Assembly (NCBI RefSeq): GCF_046254905.1
Contig: NZ_CP158016.1
Location: 744,001 to 808,000 of the forward strand
Origin: Pseudaeromonas aegiceratis
GTDB taxonomy: Bacteria; Pseudomonadota; Gammaproteobacteria; Enterobacterales; Aeromonadaceae
Reading direction: 5' to 3'
Length of the DNA stretch: 64,000 bases
The notes under the pieces were generated by a model. It ran no database searches. It was given only the letters and a program-made list of their open reading frames with translations, and was not told the DNA's origin. Both the position numbers and the translations under genes were made by a program. Of the stretch, positions 8,081 through 15,484 are shown piece by piece (position 1 is the stretch's first letter; each line of letters begins with the position of its first letter).

Positions 8081-9688
8081 ATGATGAAGCAGTTCTGGCG
8101 AGGGGGGCTGGCCCTATGGCTCCTCATGATGGTGGGGGCCTGGGCCCAGGCGGGTCAGGAGGGGATAGCGGGGAAGACGCGTTATCTGCTGCAGGCCAAT
8201 CCAGGCCAGTATCAGGCCCTCACTCGCCTGTTGCAGCGCCGGGGCACGACGCCGGCGCTGGCGTTGCCGGCCCATGAGGCGGCGGCCGTCTATCTGGCCG
8301 ACGAGGATCTTGCGGCCCTGCGTGGCCAGCCGGCGCTGCGCTGGCTGGAGCCGGACGTCAAACGTTATCCCATGAGCCTGCCTCAGCAGGTCCCGTATGG
8401 CATCGGCCTGGTCCAGGCGGATGCGGCCCACCTGGGCAACAACTTCGACAGCGCCAGCGGCAACCTGCTGCTGTGCCTCATCGACTCCGGTTATGACCAG
8501 ACCCATGAGGATTTGCCCTTGACCACGGTGCAGGGGATCAGTGATCCCGGCGGGGCTGGCGACTGGTTCGTGGATGAGCTGCATCACGGCACCCATGTGG
8601 CCGGTACCCTGGCGGCCTTGAACAACAGTATCGGTGTGCTGGGAGTGCTACCCAGTGGCCAGGTGGGGCTGGGCATCGTCAAGGTGTTTGACGGCGACGG
8701 CTGGGCCTACTCCTCCAGCCTGATTGCCGCCCTGGACGCGTGCCGCCAACTGCAGGCCGGCCGCTCCCTGGTGGTCAACATGAGCCTGGGGGGCATATTG
8801 TCGAGCCGCACCGAAGATCGCGCCTTTGCCGATGCCTACAAGGCCGGGGTGCTGCTGGTGGCGGCGGCGGGCAACGATGGCTCCAGCCGCAAGTCCTATC
8901 CGGCCTCCTATGCCTCCGTCATCAGTGTGGCGGCGCTGGATGAGGCCAAACAGATCGCCAGCTTCTCCCAGCACAACAGTGCCGTGGAGCTGGCGGCCCC
9001 CGGCGTGGGGGTGCTCTCCACCGTCCCCATGGGCAGTGCCTTGCTGGGGGAGCTGACCCAGGGGGGCAATGCCTATAAGGCCTTGCCCATGGAGGGGAGT
9101 GTGCTGGCCAGCCAGATGGGACCCCTGGTGGATTGCGGCCTGGGGGACAGCCCCTGCCTGGCGGCGGGGCAGGCAAATGGCCTGTGTCTCATCGCCCGGG
9201 GCAGCATCAGCTTTGCCGACAAGGTGCTCAACTGCCAGGCCGGTGGCGGGCGTGGGGCCATCATCTACAACAATGTCGATGGTGATCTCAACGGCACCCT
9301 GGGTGGGGTGACCACCCAGATCCCCAGCGTCGGGATCCGGCAGGCCGATGGCCTGAGCCTGCTCACCCTGCTGGGGCAGAGCGCCCAGCTGACGGTCAGC
9401 CAGGGCAATTACGCCTACTATGACGGCACCTCCATGGCCACCCCCCATGTGGCCGGGGTGGCGGCCCTGGTCTGGTCGCGCCATCTGGCGTGCAGCAACG
9501 CCGAGATCCGCTCGGCCCTGGCGGCCAGTGCCCTGGATCTGGGGGAGCCGGGGCGGGATAGCTACTTCGGTTATGGTCTGGTGCAGGCTCAGTCCGCAGA
9601 TGATCTGCTGCTGGCCGGCTGTACCACCACGCCGGACACGGGGGGCGCCACCGGGGGCAAGGGCGGCAAGGGTGGCGGTAAGCCCTAA
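8081..9688 (+). CDS. secreted S8 (subtilisin-like) serine protease with PA domain
   Basis: Extracellular or periplasmic serine endopeptidase, 535 residues. It has a signal peptide (about 1-24, ending A-Q-A), an inhibitor-I9-like pro-region (about 32-95), and a subtilisin catalytic domain with Asp135 (LIDSGYD), His169 (HGTHVAG), oxyanion Asn265 (AAGNDG) and Ser451 (GTSMATPHVAG). A protease-associated domain appears inserted between Asn265 and Ser451 (about 335-442). The C-terminus ends in a short Gly/Lys tail (GGKGGKGGGKP). All catalytic residues are intact. It lies 120 bases after tadD on the same strand, so it may act on Tad-pilus or other surface proteins, but nothing in the sequence proves that link. 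GGGAGG precedes the ATG; the second codon is also ATG. Confidence 0.93.
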   Translation: MMKQFWRGGLALWLLMMVGAWAQAGQEGIAGKTRYLLQANPGQYQALTRLLQRRGTTPALALPAHEAAAVYLADEDLAALRGQPALRWLEPDVKRYPMSLPQQVPYGIGLVQADAAHLGNNFDSASGNLLLCLIDSGYDQTHEDLPLTTVQGISDPGGAGDWFVDELHHGTHVAGTLAALNNSIGVLGVLPSGQVGLGIVKVFDGDGWAYSSSLIAALDACRQLQAGRSLVVNMSLGGILSSRTEDRAFADAYKAGVLLVAAAGNDGSSRKSYPASYASVISVAALDEAKQIASFSQHNSAVELAAPGVGVLSTVPMGSALLGELTQGGNAYKALPMEGSVLASQMGPLVDCGLGDSPCLAAGQANGLCLIARGSISFADKVLNCQAGGGRGAIIYNNVDGDLNGTLGGVTTQIPSVGIRQADGLSLLTLLGQSAQLTVSQGNYAYYDGTSMATPHVAGVAALVWSRHLACSNAEIRSALAASALDLGEPGRDSYFGYGLVQAQSADDLLLAGCTTTPDTGGATGGKGGKGGGKP

Positions 9689-9699
9689 GCCTTAAGAGC

Positions 9700-9763
9700 T
9701 GGTCGATTGAGCGGCCGTTTGGCGCCGACCATACTCAAGGTAGGACGGGTTTGTTCCGTCCTA
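9700..9763 (+). other. two-hairpin leader of the P-type ATPase gene
   Basis: In the 91 bases between the protease and the ATPase there are two inverted repeats. The first pairs TGGTCG (9700-9705) with CGACCA (9726-9731). The second, stronger, pairs TAGGACGG (9741-9748) with CCGTCCTA (9756-9763) across a 7-base loop. The second ends just before the Shine-Dalgarno AGGAGGAGG. No T-run follows, so it looks more like a structured 5' leader than a terminator. Confidence 0.4.
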
Positions 9764-9779
9764 TCAGGAGGAGGGCGGC

Positions 9780-12527
9780 ATGACATCCGATGGGACATCT
9801 TCCTCTGCCGGGCTGGCCTGGCATGCCGAATCCGCCGAGGTGGTGCTGGCGGCACTCGCATGCGATGCCGAGGCGGGGCTCAGTGACGCGGTGGTGCGTC
9901 GCCGGCAGGCTCGTTATGGCGCCAATGCCCTGCCGCCCCCGCCGTCGCCGAGCCGCTGGCGGCGCTTCCTGGCGCAATGCCAAAACGTGCTCATCTATGT
10001 GTTGCTGGCCTCGGCGCTGGTGACGGCCCTGCTGGGCCATTGGCTGGATTGTTCCGTCATCCTGGGGGTGGTGCTGATCAACGCCCTCATCGGCTATCTG
10101 CAGGAAGGCAAGGCCGAGCAGGCGCTGACGGCCATTCGGGCCCTGCTCTCCCCCCAGGCCCAGGTGCGCCGCTCCGGTGAGCACAGGGCGCTGCCCAGCG
10201 AACAGCTGGTGCCCGGCGATCTGGTGTTTCTCAATGCCGGCGACCGCGTGCCGGCGGATCTGCGGCTGTTGCGCCTGCGGGGGCTGACCATAGACGAGTC
10301 GGCCCTGACCGGCGAGTCGCTGGCGGTGGAGAAGCAACTGGCGCCGGTGGCCCCCGCAGCTGTGCTGGGGGAGCGGACTAACCTGGCCTTTTCGGGCACC
10401 CTGGTGACCCGGGGCCAGGGGATGGGGGTGGTGGTGGCCATCGGCAGCGCCACCGAGATCGGGCGGATCAGCACCCTGCTGGGGCAGGTGCAGCCCATGA
10501 GCACCCCTCTGCTGCGGCAGTTGGATCGCTTCGGTCACTGGCTGGCCTGGCTGATCCTGGCCCTCTCCCTGTTCACCCTGCTGTTTGGTGCCTTGGTCCG
10601 CCATTACAGCCTGGCGGAGATGTTCCTGGCGGCGGTGGGGCTGGCGGTGGCGGCCATCCCCGAGGGCTTGCCGGCGGTCATCACCATCACCCTGGCCATC
10701 GGCGTGCAGCGGATGGCCAGGCGCCATGCCATCATACGTCGCCTGCCCGCCGTGGAGGCCCTGGGCTCGGTCACCGTCATCTGCTCGGACAAGACGGGCA
10801 CCCTGACCCGCAATGAGATGACGGTGCAGCGGATCCTCACCGCCGATAATGAGCTTGAGCTGCAGGGCAGCGGCTATGGCCCCCAAGGCCGGTTTTTGCT
10901 GGCGGGCCAGGAGCTGGCCCCGGAGGACCTTCCCTGGTTGCAGGTGCTGAGCCGGGTGGCGCTGCTGTGCAACGATGCCAGGGTCAGCCGGCAGGATGGG
11001 CAGTGGACCCTGGTGGGGGATCCGTCGGAAGGGGCGCTGATCAGCCTGGCCATGCGGGCGGGGCTGGATCCGGATGCCGAGCGACAGGCGGCGCCCCGCT
11101 GGGACGAGATCCCCTTCGAGTCCGAGCATCGTTTCATGGCCACCCTGCACCATGATCATCAGGGCCAGCGCTGGTTGTTGCTCAAGGGGGCGCCGGAGCG
11201 GGTGCTGGCGCTGTGTGCTCACCAGCAGACGGCGGGCGGACCGGCCCCCCTCGATACGGCGGCCTGGCAGAATGCCATGACGGATGCCGCCGCCACGGGC
11301 CTGCGGCTGCTGGCCCTGGCCAGACGCCCTGCGCCCGAGTTGGCGGCACTGACCTTCGCCGAGGTGGAGGCTGGGGGTTTTACCCTGCTGGCGGTGCTGG
11401 GCTTGTGGGATCCGCCCCGGGAGGAGGCCATCGCCGCGGTGGCCCGTTGTCGCGCCGCCGGCATGCAGGTGAAGATGATCACCGGGGATCATCAGCTGAC
11501 CGCCCGGGCCATCGGCGAGCGGCTCGGCCTGGCCAGCGAGGTGCGCGTGCTGGGCGGCGATGCGCTGGATCGGCTGGATGACGCTTGCCTCGCCGAGGTG
11601 GTGGACGACTATGTCATCTTCGCCCGGGCCAGTCCGGAACATAAGCTGCGGCTGGTGGCGGCCCTGCAGCGGCGCGGTGAGGTGGTGGCCATGACGGGGG
11701 ACGGGGTGAACGACGCACCGGCCCTCAAGCGGGCCGACGTGGGCATTGCCATGGGCCACAAGGGGACGGAGGCCGCCAAGGAAGCGGCGGAGATGGTGCT
11801 GATGGACGATAACTTTGCCTCCATCGCCGCCGCCGTCGAGGAGGGGCGCACCGTCTACGACAACATCGGCAAGGCCATCGTCTTCATTCTACCCACCAAC
11901 TTTGGCGAGGCCGGCGTGGTGCTGGTGTCCGTCCTGCTGGGGCTGACCCTGCCCATGACGCCGGTGCAGATCCTCTGGGTCAACATGATCACAGCGGTGA
12001 CCCTGGCCCTGGCGGAGGCGTTCGAGCGGGGGGAGCCGGATATCATGGATCGTCCGCCCCGTCCGCCCCTGGCCCCGCTGCTCTCGCCCCTGCTCATCTG
12101 GCGTATCCTGCTGGTCTCCCTGCTGCTGGTGGCCGGCAGCCTGGGGTTGTTTCTGTGGCAGCAGGCCGAGGGCATGCCCCTGGATCAGAGCCGAACCCTG
12201 GCGGTGAACACCCTGGTGATGGGGGAGATAGTCTATCTGTTCAACGTGCGTCACCTGCGAAGCAGCGTCCTCAACCGGGAGGGGCTGCTGGGTAACCCCT
12301 ATGTGCTGCTGACCATCGGCATCCTGATCCTGTTTCAGCTGCTGTTTACCTATTTGCCGCTGATGCAACGGCTGTTCGGCACTCAGCCCCTGGGTCTGCT
12401 AGAGTGGGGCTGGATCGGCCTGTTCGGGCTGGCCCTGTTGCTGCTGATGGAGCTGGAGAAGGTCATATTGAATCTGATTTTTCGCCATGGCAGACAGAGG
12501 TGCGCCGGACCGGATGACTCGCACTAA
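9780..12527 (+). CDS. P2-type cation-transporting ATPase
   Basis: Inner-membrane cation pump, 915 residues, full length for a SERCA/PMCA-like P-type ATPase. Visible motifs: cation_ATPase_N at the start, the actuator TGES (177-180), M4 PEGLP (294-298), the phosphorylation site DKTGTLT (D337), MITGDH, and GDGVNDAPALKRADVGIAMG near the hinge, then M5-M10. Compared with SERCA calcium-site residues, M4 Glu (PEGLP) and M5 Asn/Glu (TNFGEA) are present and M6 has Asn and Thr (WVNMITA). The position of the key M6 Asp (SERCA D800) is Ala, as I recall for CtpF-like bacterial pumps. The ion is therefore uncertain; calcium, manganese or a monovalent ion are possible. A strong AGGAGGAGG precedes the ATG, within a structured leader. 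Confidence 0.93.
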   Translation: MTSDGTSSSAGLAWHAESAEVVLAALACDAEAGLSDAVVRRRQARYGANALPPPPSPSRWRRFLAQCQNVLIYVLLASALVTALLGHWLDCSVILGVVLINALIGYLQEGKAEQALTAIRALLSPQAQVRRSGEHRALPSEQLVPGDLVFLNAGDRVPADLRLLRLRGLTIDESALTGESLAVEKQLAPVAPAAVLGERTNLAFSGTLVTRGQGMGVVVAIGSATEIGRISTLLGQVQPMSTPLLRQLDRFGHWLAWLILALSLFTLLFGALVRHYSLAEMFLAAVGLAVAAIPEGLPAVITITLAIGVQRMARRHAIIRRLPAVEALGSVTVICSDKTGTLTRNEMTVQRILTADNELELQGSGYGPQGRFLLAGQELAPEDLPWLQVLSRVALLCNDARVSRQDGQWTLVGDPSEGALISLAMRAGLDPDAERQAAPRWDEIPFESEHRFMATLHHDHQGQRWLLLKGAPERVLALCAHQQTAGGPAPLDTAAWQNAMTDAAATGLRLLALARRPAPELAALTFAEVEAGGFTLLAVLGLWDPPREEAIAAVARCRAAGMQVKMITGDHQLTARAIGERLGLASEVRVLGGDALDRLDDACLAEVVDDYVIFARASPEHKLRLVAALQRRGEVVAMTGDGVNDAPALKRADVGIAMGHKGTEAAKEAAEMVLMDDNFASIAAAVEEGRTVYDNIGKAIVFILPTNFGEAGVVLVSVLLGLTLPMTPVQILWVNMITAVTLALAEAFERGEPDIMDRPPRPPLAPLLSPLLIWRILLVSLLLVAGSLGLFLWQQAEGMPLDQSRTLAVNTLVMGEIVYLFNVRHLRSSVLNREGLLGNPYVLLTIGILILFQLLFTYLPLMQRLFGTQPLGLLEWGWIGLFGLALLLLMELEKVILNLIFRHGRQRCAGPDDSH

Positions 12528-12551
12528 AGTCATGGGACAGGCGGCCGATAA
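12525..12551 (+). promoter_or_regulatory. sigma-28 (FliA) promoter
   Basis: TAAAGTCA (12525-12532), an 11-base spacer, then GCCGATAA (12544-12551). The established FliA consensus is TAAAGTTT-N11-GCCGATAA, so the -10 is perfect, the spacer is perfect and the -35 differs at two of eight positions. The TAA of the -35 is also the stop codon of the ATPase. Transcription would start near 12558, giving a leader of about 16 bases for the small gene at 12575. Confidence 0.85.
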
Positions 12552-12574
12552 CGTGGAAGCAGGAGGACGTCAAC

Positions 12575-12766
12575 ATGAATGTAACCCAGAGCGCTGGTAA
12601 TTACGGTCAGGAGGCGATGGTCGCCAGTCTGGCCAAAAAGCAGCAAGAGGCACAGGGTGAGCAGGCGCTGTCACTGTTGCAGGGAACGGTGGAGAATACC
12701 CCGGAATCCCAAGGCAGCAGCGGCACCACCGACACCCTGGGCAACAACATCAACATCCGCGTCTGA
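12575..12766 (+). CDS. small YjfB-like putative motility protein
   Basis: A 63-residue protein with no signal peptide or membrane helix. It has a Gln/Ala-rich helical N-terminal half, a Ser/Thr/Gly linker (about 48-55) and a C-terminus ending L-G-N-N-I-N-I-R-V. This layout, a short helix ending in a G-N-x-I-N/D-I-x-V tail, resembles what I recall of the YjfB putative motility protein family; I cannot confirm that by alignment. A near-consensus sigma-28 promoter lies directly upstream, which supports a place in the class 3 flagellar/chemotaxis regulon. GCAGGAGG precedes the ATG, and the gene ends before a palindromic terminator-like element. Molecular role unknown. Confidence 0.75.
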   Translation: MNVTQSAGNYGQEAMVASLAKKQQEAQGEQALSLLQGTVENTPESQGSSGTTDTLGNNINIRV

Positions 12767-12791
12767 CACATCTGTTCAAGCGTGTGATCCC

Positions 12792-12815
12792 AAGAGGAGG
12801 CCTAGGCCTCCTCTT
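12792..12815. terminator. perfect 24-bp palindrome between convergent genes
   Basis: Arms AAGAGGAGGCCT (12792-12803) and AGGCCTCCTCTT (12804-12815) are exact reverse complements around a central CTAG. It sits between the convergent small motility-type gene and guaC, as expected for a bidirectional terminator, although only short T runs flank it on either strand. Confidence 0.65.
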
Positions 12816-12832
12816 CTCGTGGCGGGTGGAAC

Positions 12833-13873
12833 TCATGGCGTGAACAGGCGGTTTTCCTGCTCCTGTACCCGGATGAAGGTGGTGCGCTTGCTCAGCTCCT
12901 TGAGGTGGGCGGCCCCCACATAGGTGCAGGTGGAGCGCACGCCCCCCAGTATGTCCTGCACCGTCTGACTCACAGTCCCCCGGTAGGGCAGCTCCACCGT
13001 CTTGCCCTCCGAGGCGCGGTACTCCGCCACCCCGCCGGCATGCCGGTCCATGGCGGTGGCCGAACTCATGCCATAGAACTGCATGTATTGCTGGCCGTCC
13101 CGCTCCAGTAACTGGCCGCCGCATTCGGCATGGGCCGCCAGCATGCCCCCCAACATGACGAAGTCCGCGCCGCCACCGAAGGCCTTGGCCACATCCCCCG
13201 GGCAGGTGCAGCCGCCGTCGCCGACGATATGGCCCTTGAGACCGTGGGCGGCGTCGGCACACTCTATGATGGCGGACAGTTGCGGGTAGCCCACCCCGGT
13301 CTTGACCCGGGTGGTGCAGACGGAACCAGGGCCTATGCCCACCTTGATGATGTCCGCACCGGAGAGCAGCAGCTCCTCCACCATCTCGCCGGTCACCACG
13401 TTGCCGGCGCAGATGACATGTTCCGGGAAGCGTTCACGCACCTGTTGCACGAAGCGCACGAAGTGTTCGGCGTAGCCGTTGGCCACGTCGACGCAGATGA
13501 AGTGCAGCGCCGGCGACAGGGCCAGGATCTGGCGGGTCTTGTCGAAGTCCTGGGCCGAGGTGCCGGTAGAGACCATGACGTTGGCCAGCAGCTCAGGGGA
13601 GCTGCCGGCGAGAAAGTCCTGCCACTGGCTCAGACTGTAGTGCTTGTGGAGGGCGGTCATCAGGCCAAAGGGCGCCAGGGCCCGGGCCATGGCGAAGGTG
13701 CCCACCGTATCCATGTTGGCGGCCATGATGGGCACGCCCCGCCAGGTGCCGGCGCCGTGCAGGAAACGAAACTCCCGAGCGAGATCCACCTGTGCCCGGC
13801 TGTTGAGGGTGGAGCGTTTGGGGCGAAACAGCACGTCCTTGAAGCCGAGTTTGAGATCCTCTTCGATACGCAT
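12833..13873 (-). CDS. guaC: GMP reductase
   Basis: Converts GMP to IMP with NADPH, returning guanine nucleotides to the adenine branch. The 346-residue protein matches the GuaC class of the IMPDH/GMPR TIM-barrel family. The N-terminus is M-R-I-E-E-D-L-K-L-G-F-K-D-V, and the active-site loop G-I-G-P-G-S-V-C-T-T-R places the catalytic Cys at 186. The phosphate-binding D-G-G-C-T segment follows. There is no CBS pair, which separates it from GuaB. It stands alone, between a palindrome at its 3' end and the frd operon terminator upstream. Confidence 0.96.
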   Translation of the reverse strand: MRIEEDLKLGFKDVLFRPKRSTLNSRAQVDLAREFRFLHGAGTWRGVPIMAANMDTVGTFAMARALAPFGLMTALHKHYSLSQWQDFLAGSSPELLANVMVSTGTSAQDFDKTRQILALSPALHFICVDVANGYAEHFVRFVQQVRERFPEHVICAGNVVTGEMVEELLLSGADIIKVGIGPGSVCTTRVKTGVGYPQLSAIIECADAAHGLKGHIVGDGGCTCPGDVAKAFGGGADFVMLGGMLAAHAECGGQLLERDGQQYMQFYGMSSATAMDRHAGGVAEYRASEGKTVELPYRGTVSQTVQDILGGVRSTCTYVGAAHLKELSKRTTFIRVQEQENRLFTP

Positions 13874-13900
13874 GCCGATCTCCTTGGGGCCGAGGCCCGC

Positions 13901-13935
13901 AAAAACAAAAACCGGAAGGGAACCCCTTCCGGTTT
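13901..13935 (-). terminator. intrinsic terminator of the frd operon
   Basis: On the minus strand, the 12-bp stem (13924-13935 with 13909-13920) closes a 3-base loop and is followed by TTTTTGTTTTT. It lies about 40 bases past the frdD stop and before the guaC start. Confidence 0.92.
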
Positions 13936-13975
13936 CTTAACATAGCGCTGGATCCCGCTTCTGTGCCAGTGGCGG

Positions 13976-14326
13976 CTAGAACATCTGTACCAGCAGGGTC
14001 AGGGCGGCGGCAGAGACCAGGAAGGCAAAGCCGTAGCAGACATAGTGGTGCAAGCGGGTGGTGTGGACCCCCACGTCATGCAGGCCGTGGTAGATGCGGT
14101 GCATGGCGTGGCAGATGGGCAGGGCTATGGTGGCCAGCAGGATCAGGGCGCCCCACCAGCTGGTGGCAAAGGCGTGGACCCGCTCATAGCTGAGCTTCTC
14201 CGGCGATATGATGCCCATAGGCACCAGTATGCCGGTGATGAGCACCAGGATGGGCAACAGCACCGCGGTCATGACGCCACCGGCACCAAACAGCAGCCAG
14301 TAGACGGGTTCGTCGGAACGTTTCAT
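13976..14326 (-). CDS. frdD: fumarate reductase membrane anchor subunit D
   Basis: Hydrophobic anchor of the quinol:fumarate reductase, 116 residues with three membrane segments (about 10-35, 58-80, 95-115). With FrdC it binds menaquinol and fixes FrdAB to the cytoplasmic side of the inner membrane. The N-terminal region R-S-D-E-P-V-Y-W-L-L-F-G-A-G-G matches FrdD. It lies 12 bases after frdC and is the last gene of frdABCD, with an intrinsic terminator behind it. Confidence 0.95.
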   Translation of the reverse strand: MKRSDEPVYWLLFGAGGVMTAVLLPILVLITGILVPMGIISPEKLSYERVHAFATSWWGALILLATIALPICHAMHRIYHGLHDVGVHTTRLHHYVCYGFAFLVSAAALTLLVQMF

Positions 14327-14338
14327 GGGTCGTCTCCT

Positions 14339-14743
14339 TTAGGCCAGCAGCACAAACAGCAGCACCACCAGGGAGGCGCCGGCCAGGCCGATGTATTGAG
14401 CCAGTATGATGGGCTTCTCCGGGATCAGCTCATCACCCTTGAAGATGCGCATGGCCTTGGGGGCCAGGGCAAACCAGGTCTTGGCGTGGAATGCGCAGGC
14501 CACCAGTACCGCCAGATGCAGCAGGATGGACAGCGGATGGGTGAGGGCGGCCAGCCAGCCGTTGAAGGCCGCTTCCCCCTGACTCAGCCGCAGCAGCCCT
14601 ACCATCAGGATGACGGCGTAGATGGACACCAGCAGGCTGGTGCCCTCCCGCAGCATGTAGAGGATGTAGAAACGATCCTTGAGCCACCAGCTCTTCTTGA
14701 CCGGGCGGACATAGGGTTTGCGTTTGCTTTGACTGTTGTCCAT
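14339..14743 (-). CDS. frdC: fumarate reductase membrane anchor subunit C
   Basis: Membrane anchor subunit of fumarate reductase, 134 residues. It has a basic cytoplasmic N-terminus (K-R-K-P-Y-V-R-P, W-W-L-K) and three hydrophobic helices (about 28-52, 66-90, 108-133). The H-P-L-S-I-L-L-H-L and F-H-A-K-T-W-F segments resemble the E. coli-type FrdC quinone region. It starts 3 bases after frdB, consistent with one polycistronic message. Confidence 0.95.
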   Translation of the reverse strand: MDNSQSKRKPYVRPVKKSWWLKDRFYILYMLREGTSLLVSIYAVILMVGLLRLSQGEAAFNGWLAALTHPLSILLHLAVLVACAFHAKTWFALAPKAMRIFKGDELIPEKPIILAQYIGLAGASLVVLLFVLLA

Positions 14744-14746
14744 GGC

Positions 14747-15484
14747 TCACTCCTCCGGCTTGAACATGGCGATGACGTAATCCTTGGCGCTCTCCACCTT
14801 ACCCAGCTGGATGGCGGCCGCCGGATCCACGCCCTTGGGGCAGACCTCGGAGCAGTAGCCCACGAAGGTACAGCTCCACACCCCCTTCTCCTGGTTGAGG
14901 ATCTTCATCCGCGCGGCCTGACCGCCATCCCGGCTGTCGGCGTTATAGCGGTAGAGCAGGGCCAGGGCAGCGGGGCCCATGAAGCTCTTCTTCAGGCCAT
15001 ATTGGGGGCAGGCGGAATAGCACAGACCGCAGTTGATGCACATGGAGAACTGGCGGAACTTGGCCAGCTGCGCGGGGGTTTGGATGTACTCCCCCTCGCA
15101 CACCGACTTCTCCTCCTTGGGGATGATGTAGGGCTTGATGGACTCCAGCTTCTGGATGAAGTCGGACATGTCCACCACCAGATCCCGCTCGATGGGGAAG
15201 TTACGCAACGGCTCCAGGGTGATCTTGCCGGGGATGTAATCCCGCAGGAAGGTCTTGCAGCCCAGCTTGGGTACGCCGTTGACCATCATGCCGCAGGAGC
15301 CGCAGATGGCCATGCGACAGGACCAGCGGAAGCTGACGGTGGAGTCCAGCTCATCCTTGATGTAGGAGAGGGCCTCCAGCACCGACATCTCGTGCCGGTA
15401 GGGCACCTGGAAGCTCTGCAGCCAGGGCTCGTTGTCTTCCTCCGGGCGGTAACGGAGGATCTCGATCTCGATCATGTCGGCCAT
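14747..15484 (-). CDS. frdB: fumarate reductase iron-sulfur subunit
   Basis: Electron-transfer subunit of fumarate reductase, 245 residues. The [2Fe-2S] ligands are C56, C61, C64 and C76 (SCRMAICGSCG...GC). The [4Fe-4S]/[3Fe-4S] ligands come from C149-x2-C152-x2-C155-x3-C159-P and a later C-T-F-V-G-Y-C-S-E-V-C-P cluster. It passes electrons from the menaquinol site to the flavin of FrdA. Its ATG overlaps the frdA stop by one base (TAATG). Confidence 0.97.
   Translation of the reverse strand: MADMIEIEILRYRPEEDNEPWLQSFQVPYRHEMSVLEALSYIKDELDSTVSFRWSCRMAICGSCGMMVNGVPKLGCKTFLRDYIPGKITLEPLRNFPIERDLVVDMSDFIQKLESIKPYIIPKEEKSVCEGEYIQTPAQLAKFRQFSMCINCGLCYSACPQYGLKKSFMGPAALALLYRYNADSRDGGQAARMKILNQEKGVWSCTFVGYCSEVCPKGVDPAAAIQLGKVESAKDYVIAMFKPEE

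Noticed and set aside
9735..11759. 674-codon open frame on minus opposite the P-type ATPase
   Set aside because: His/Gln/Gly/Arg-rich shadow of a well-supported pump; no start signal or motif.
13560..13900. Purine riboswitch upstream of guaC
   Set aside because: Fewer than 30 bases lie between the guaC start and the frd terminator, and no aptamer-like fold is visible.
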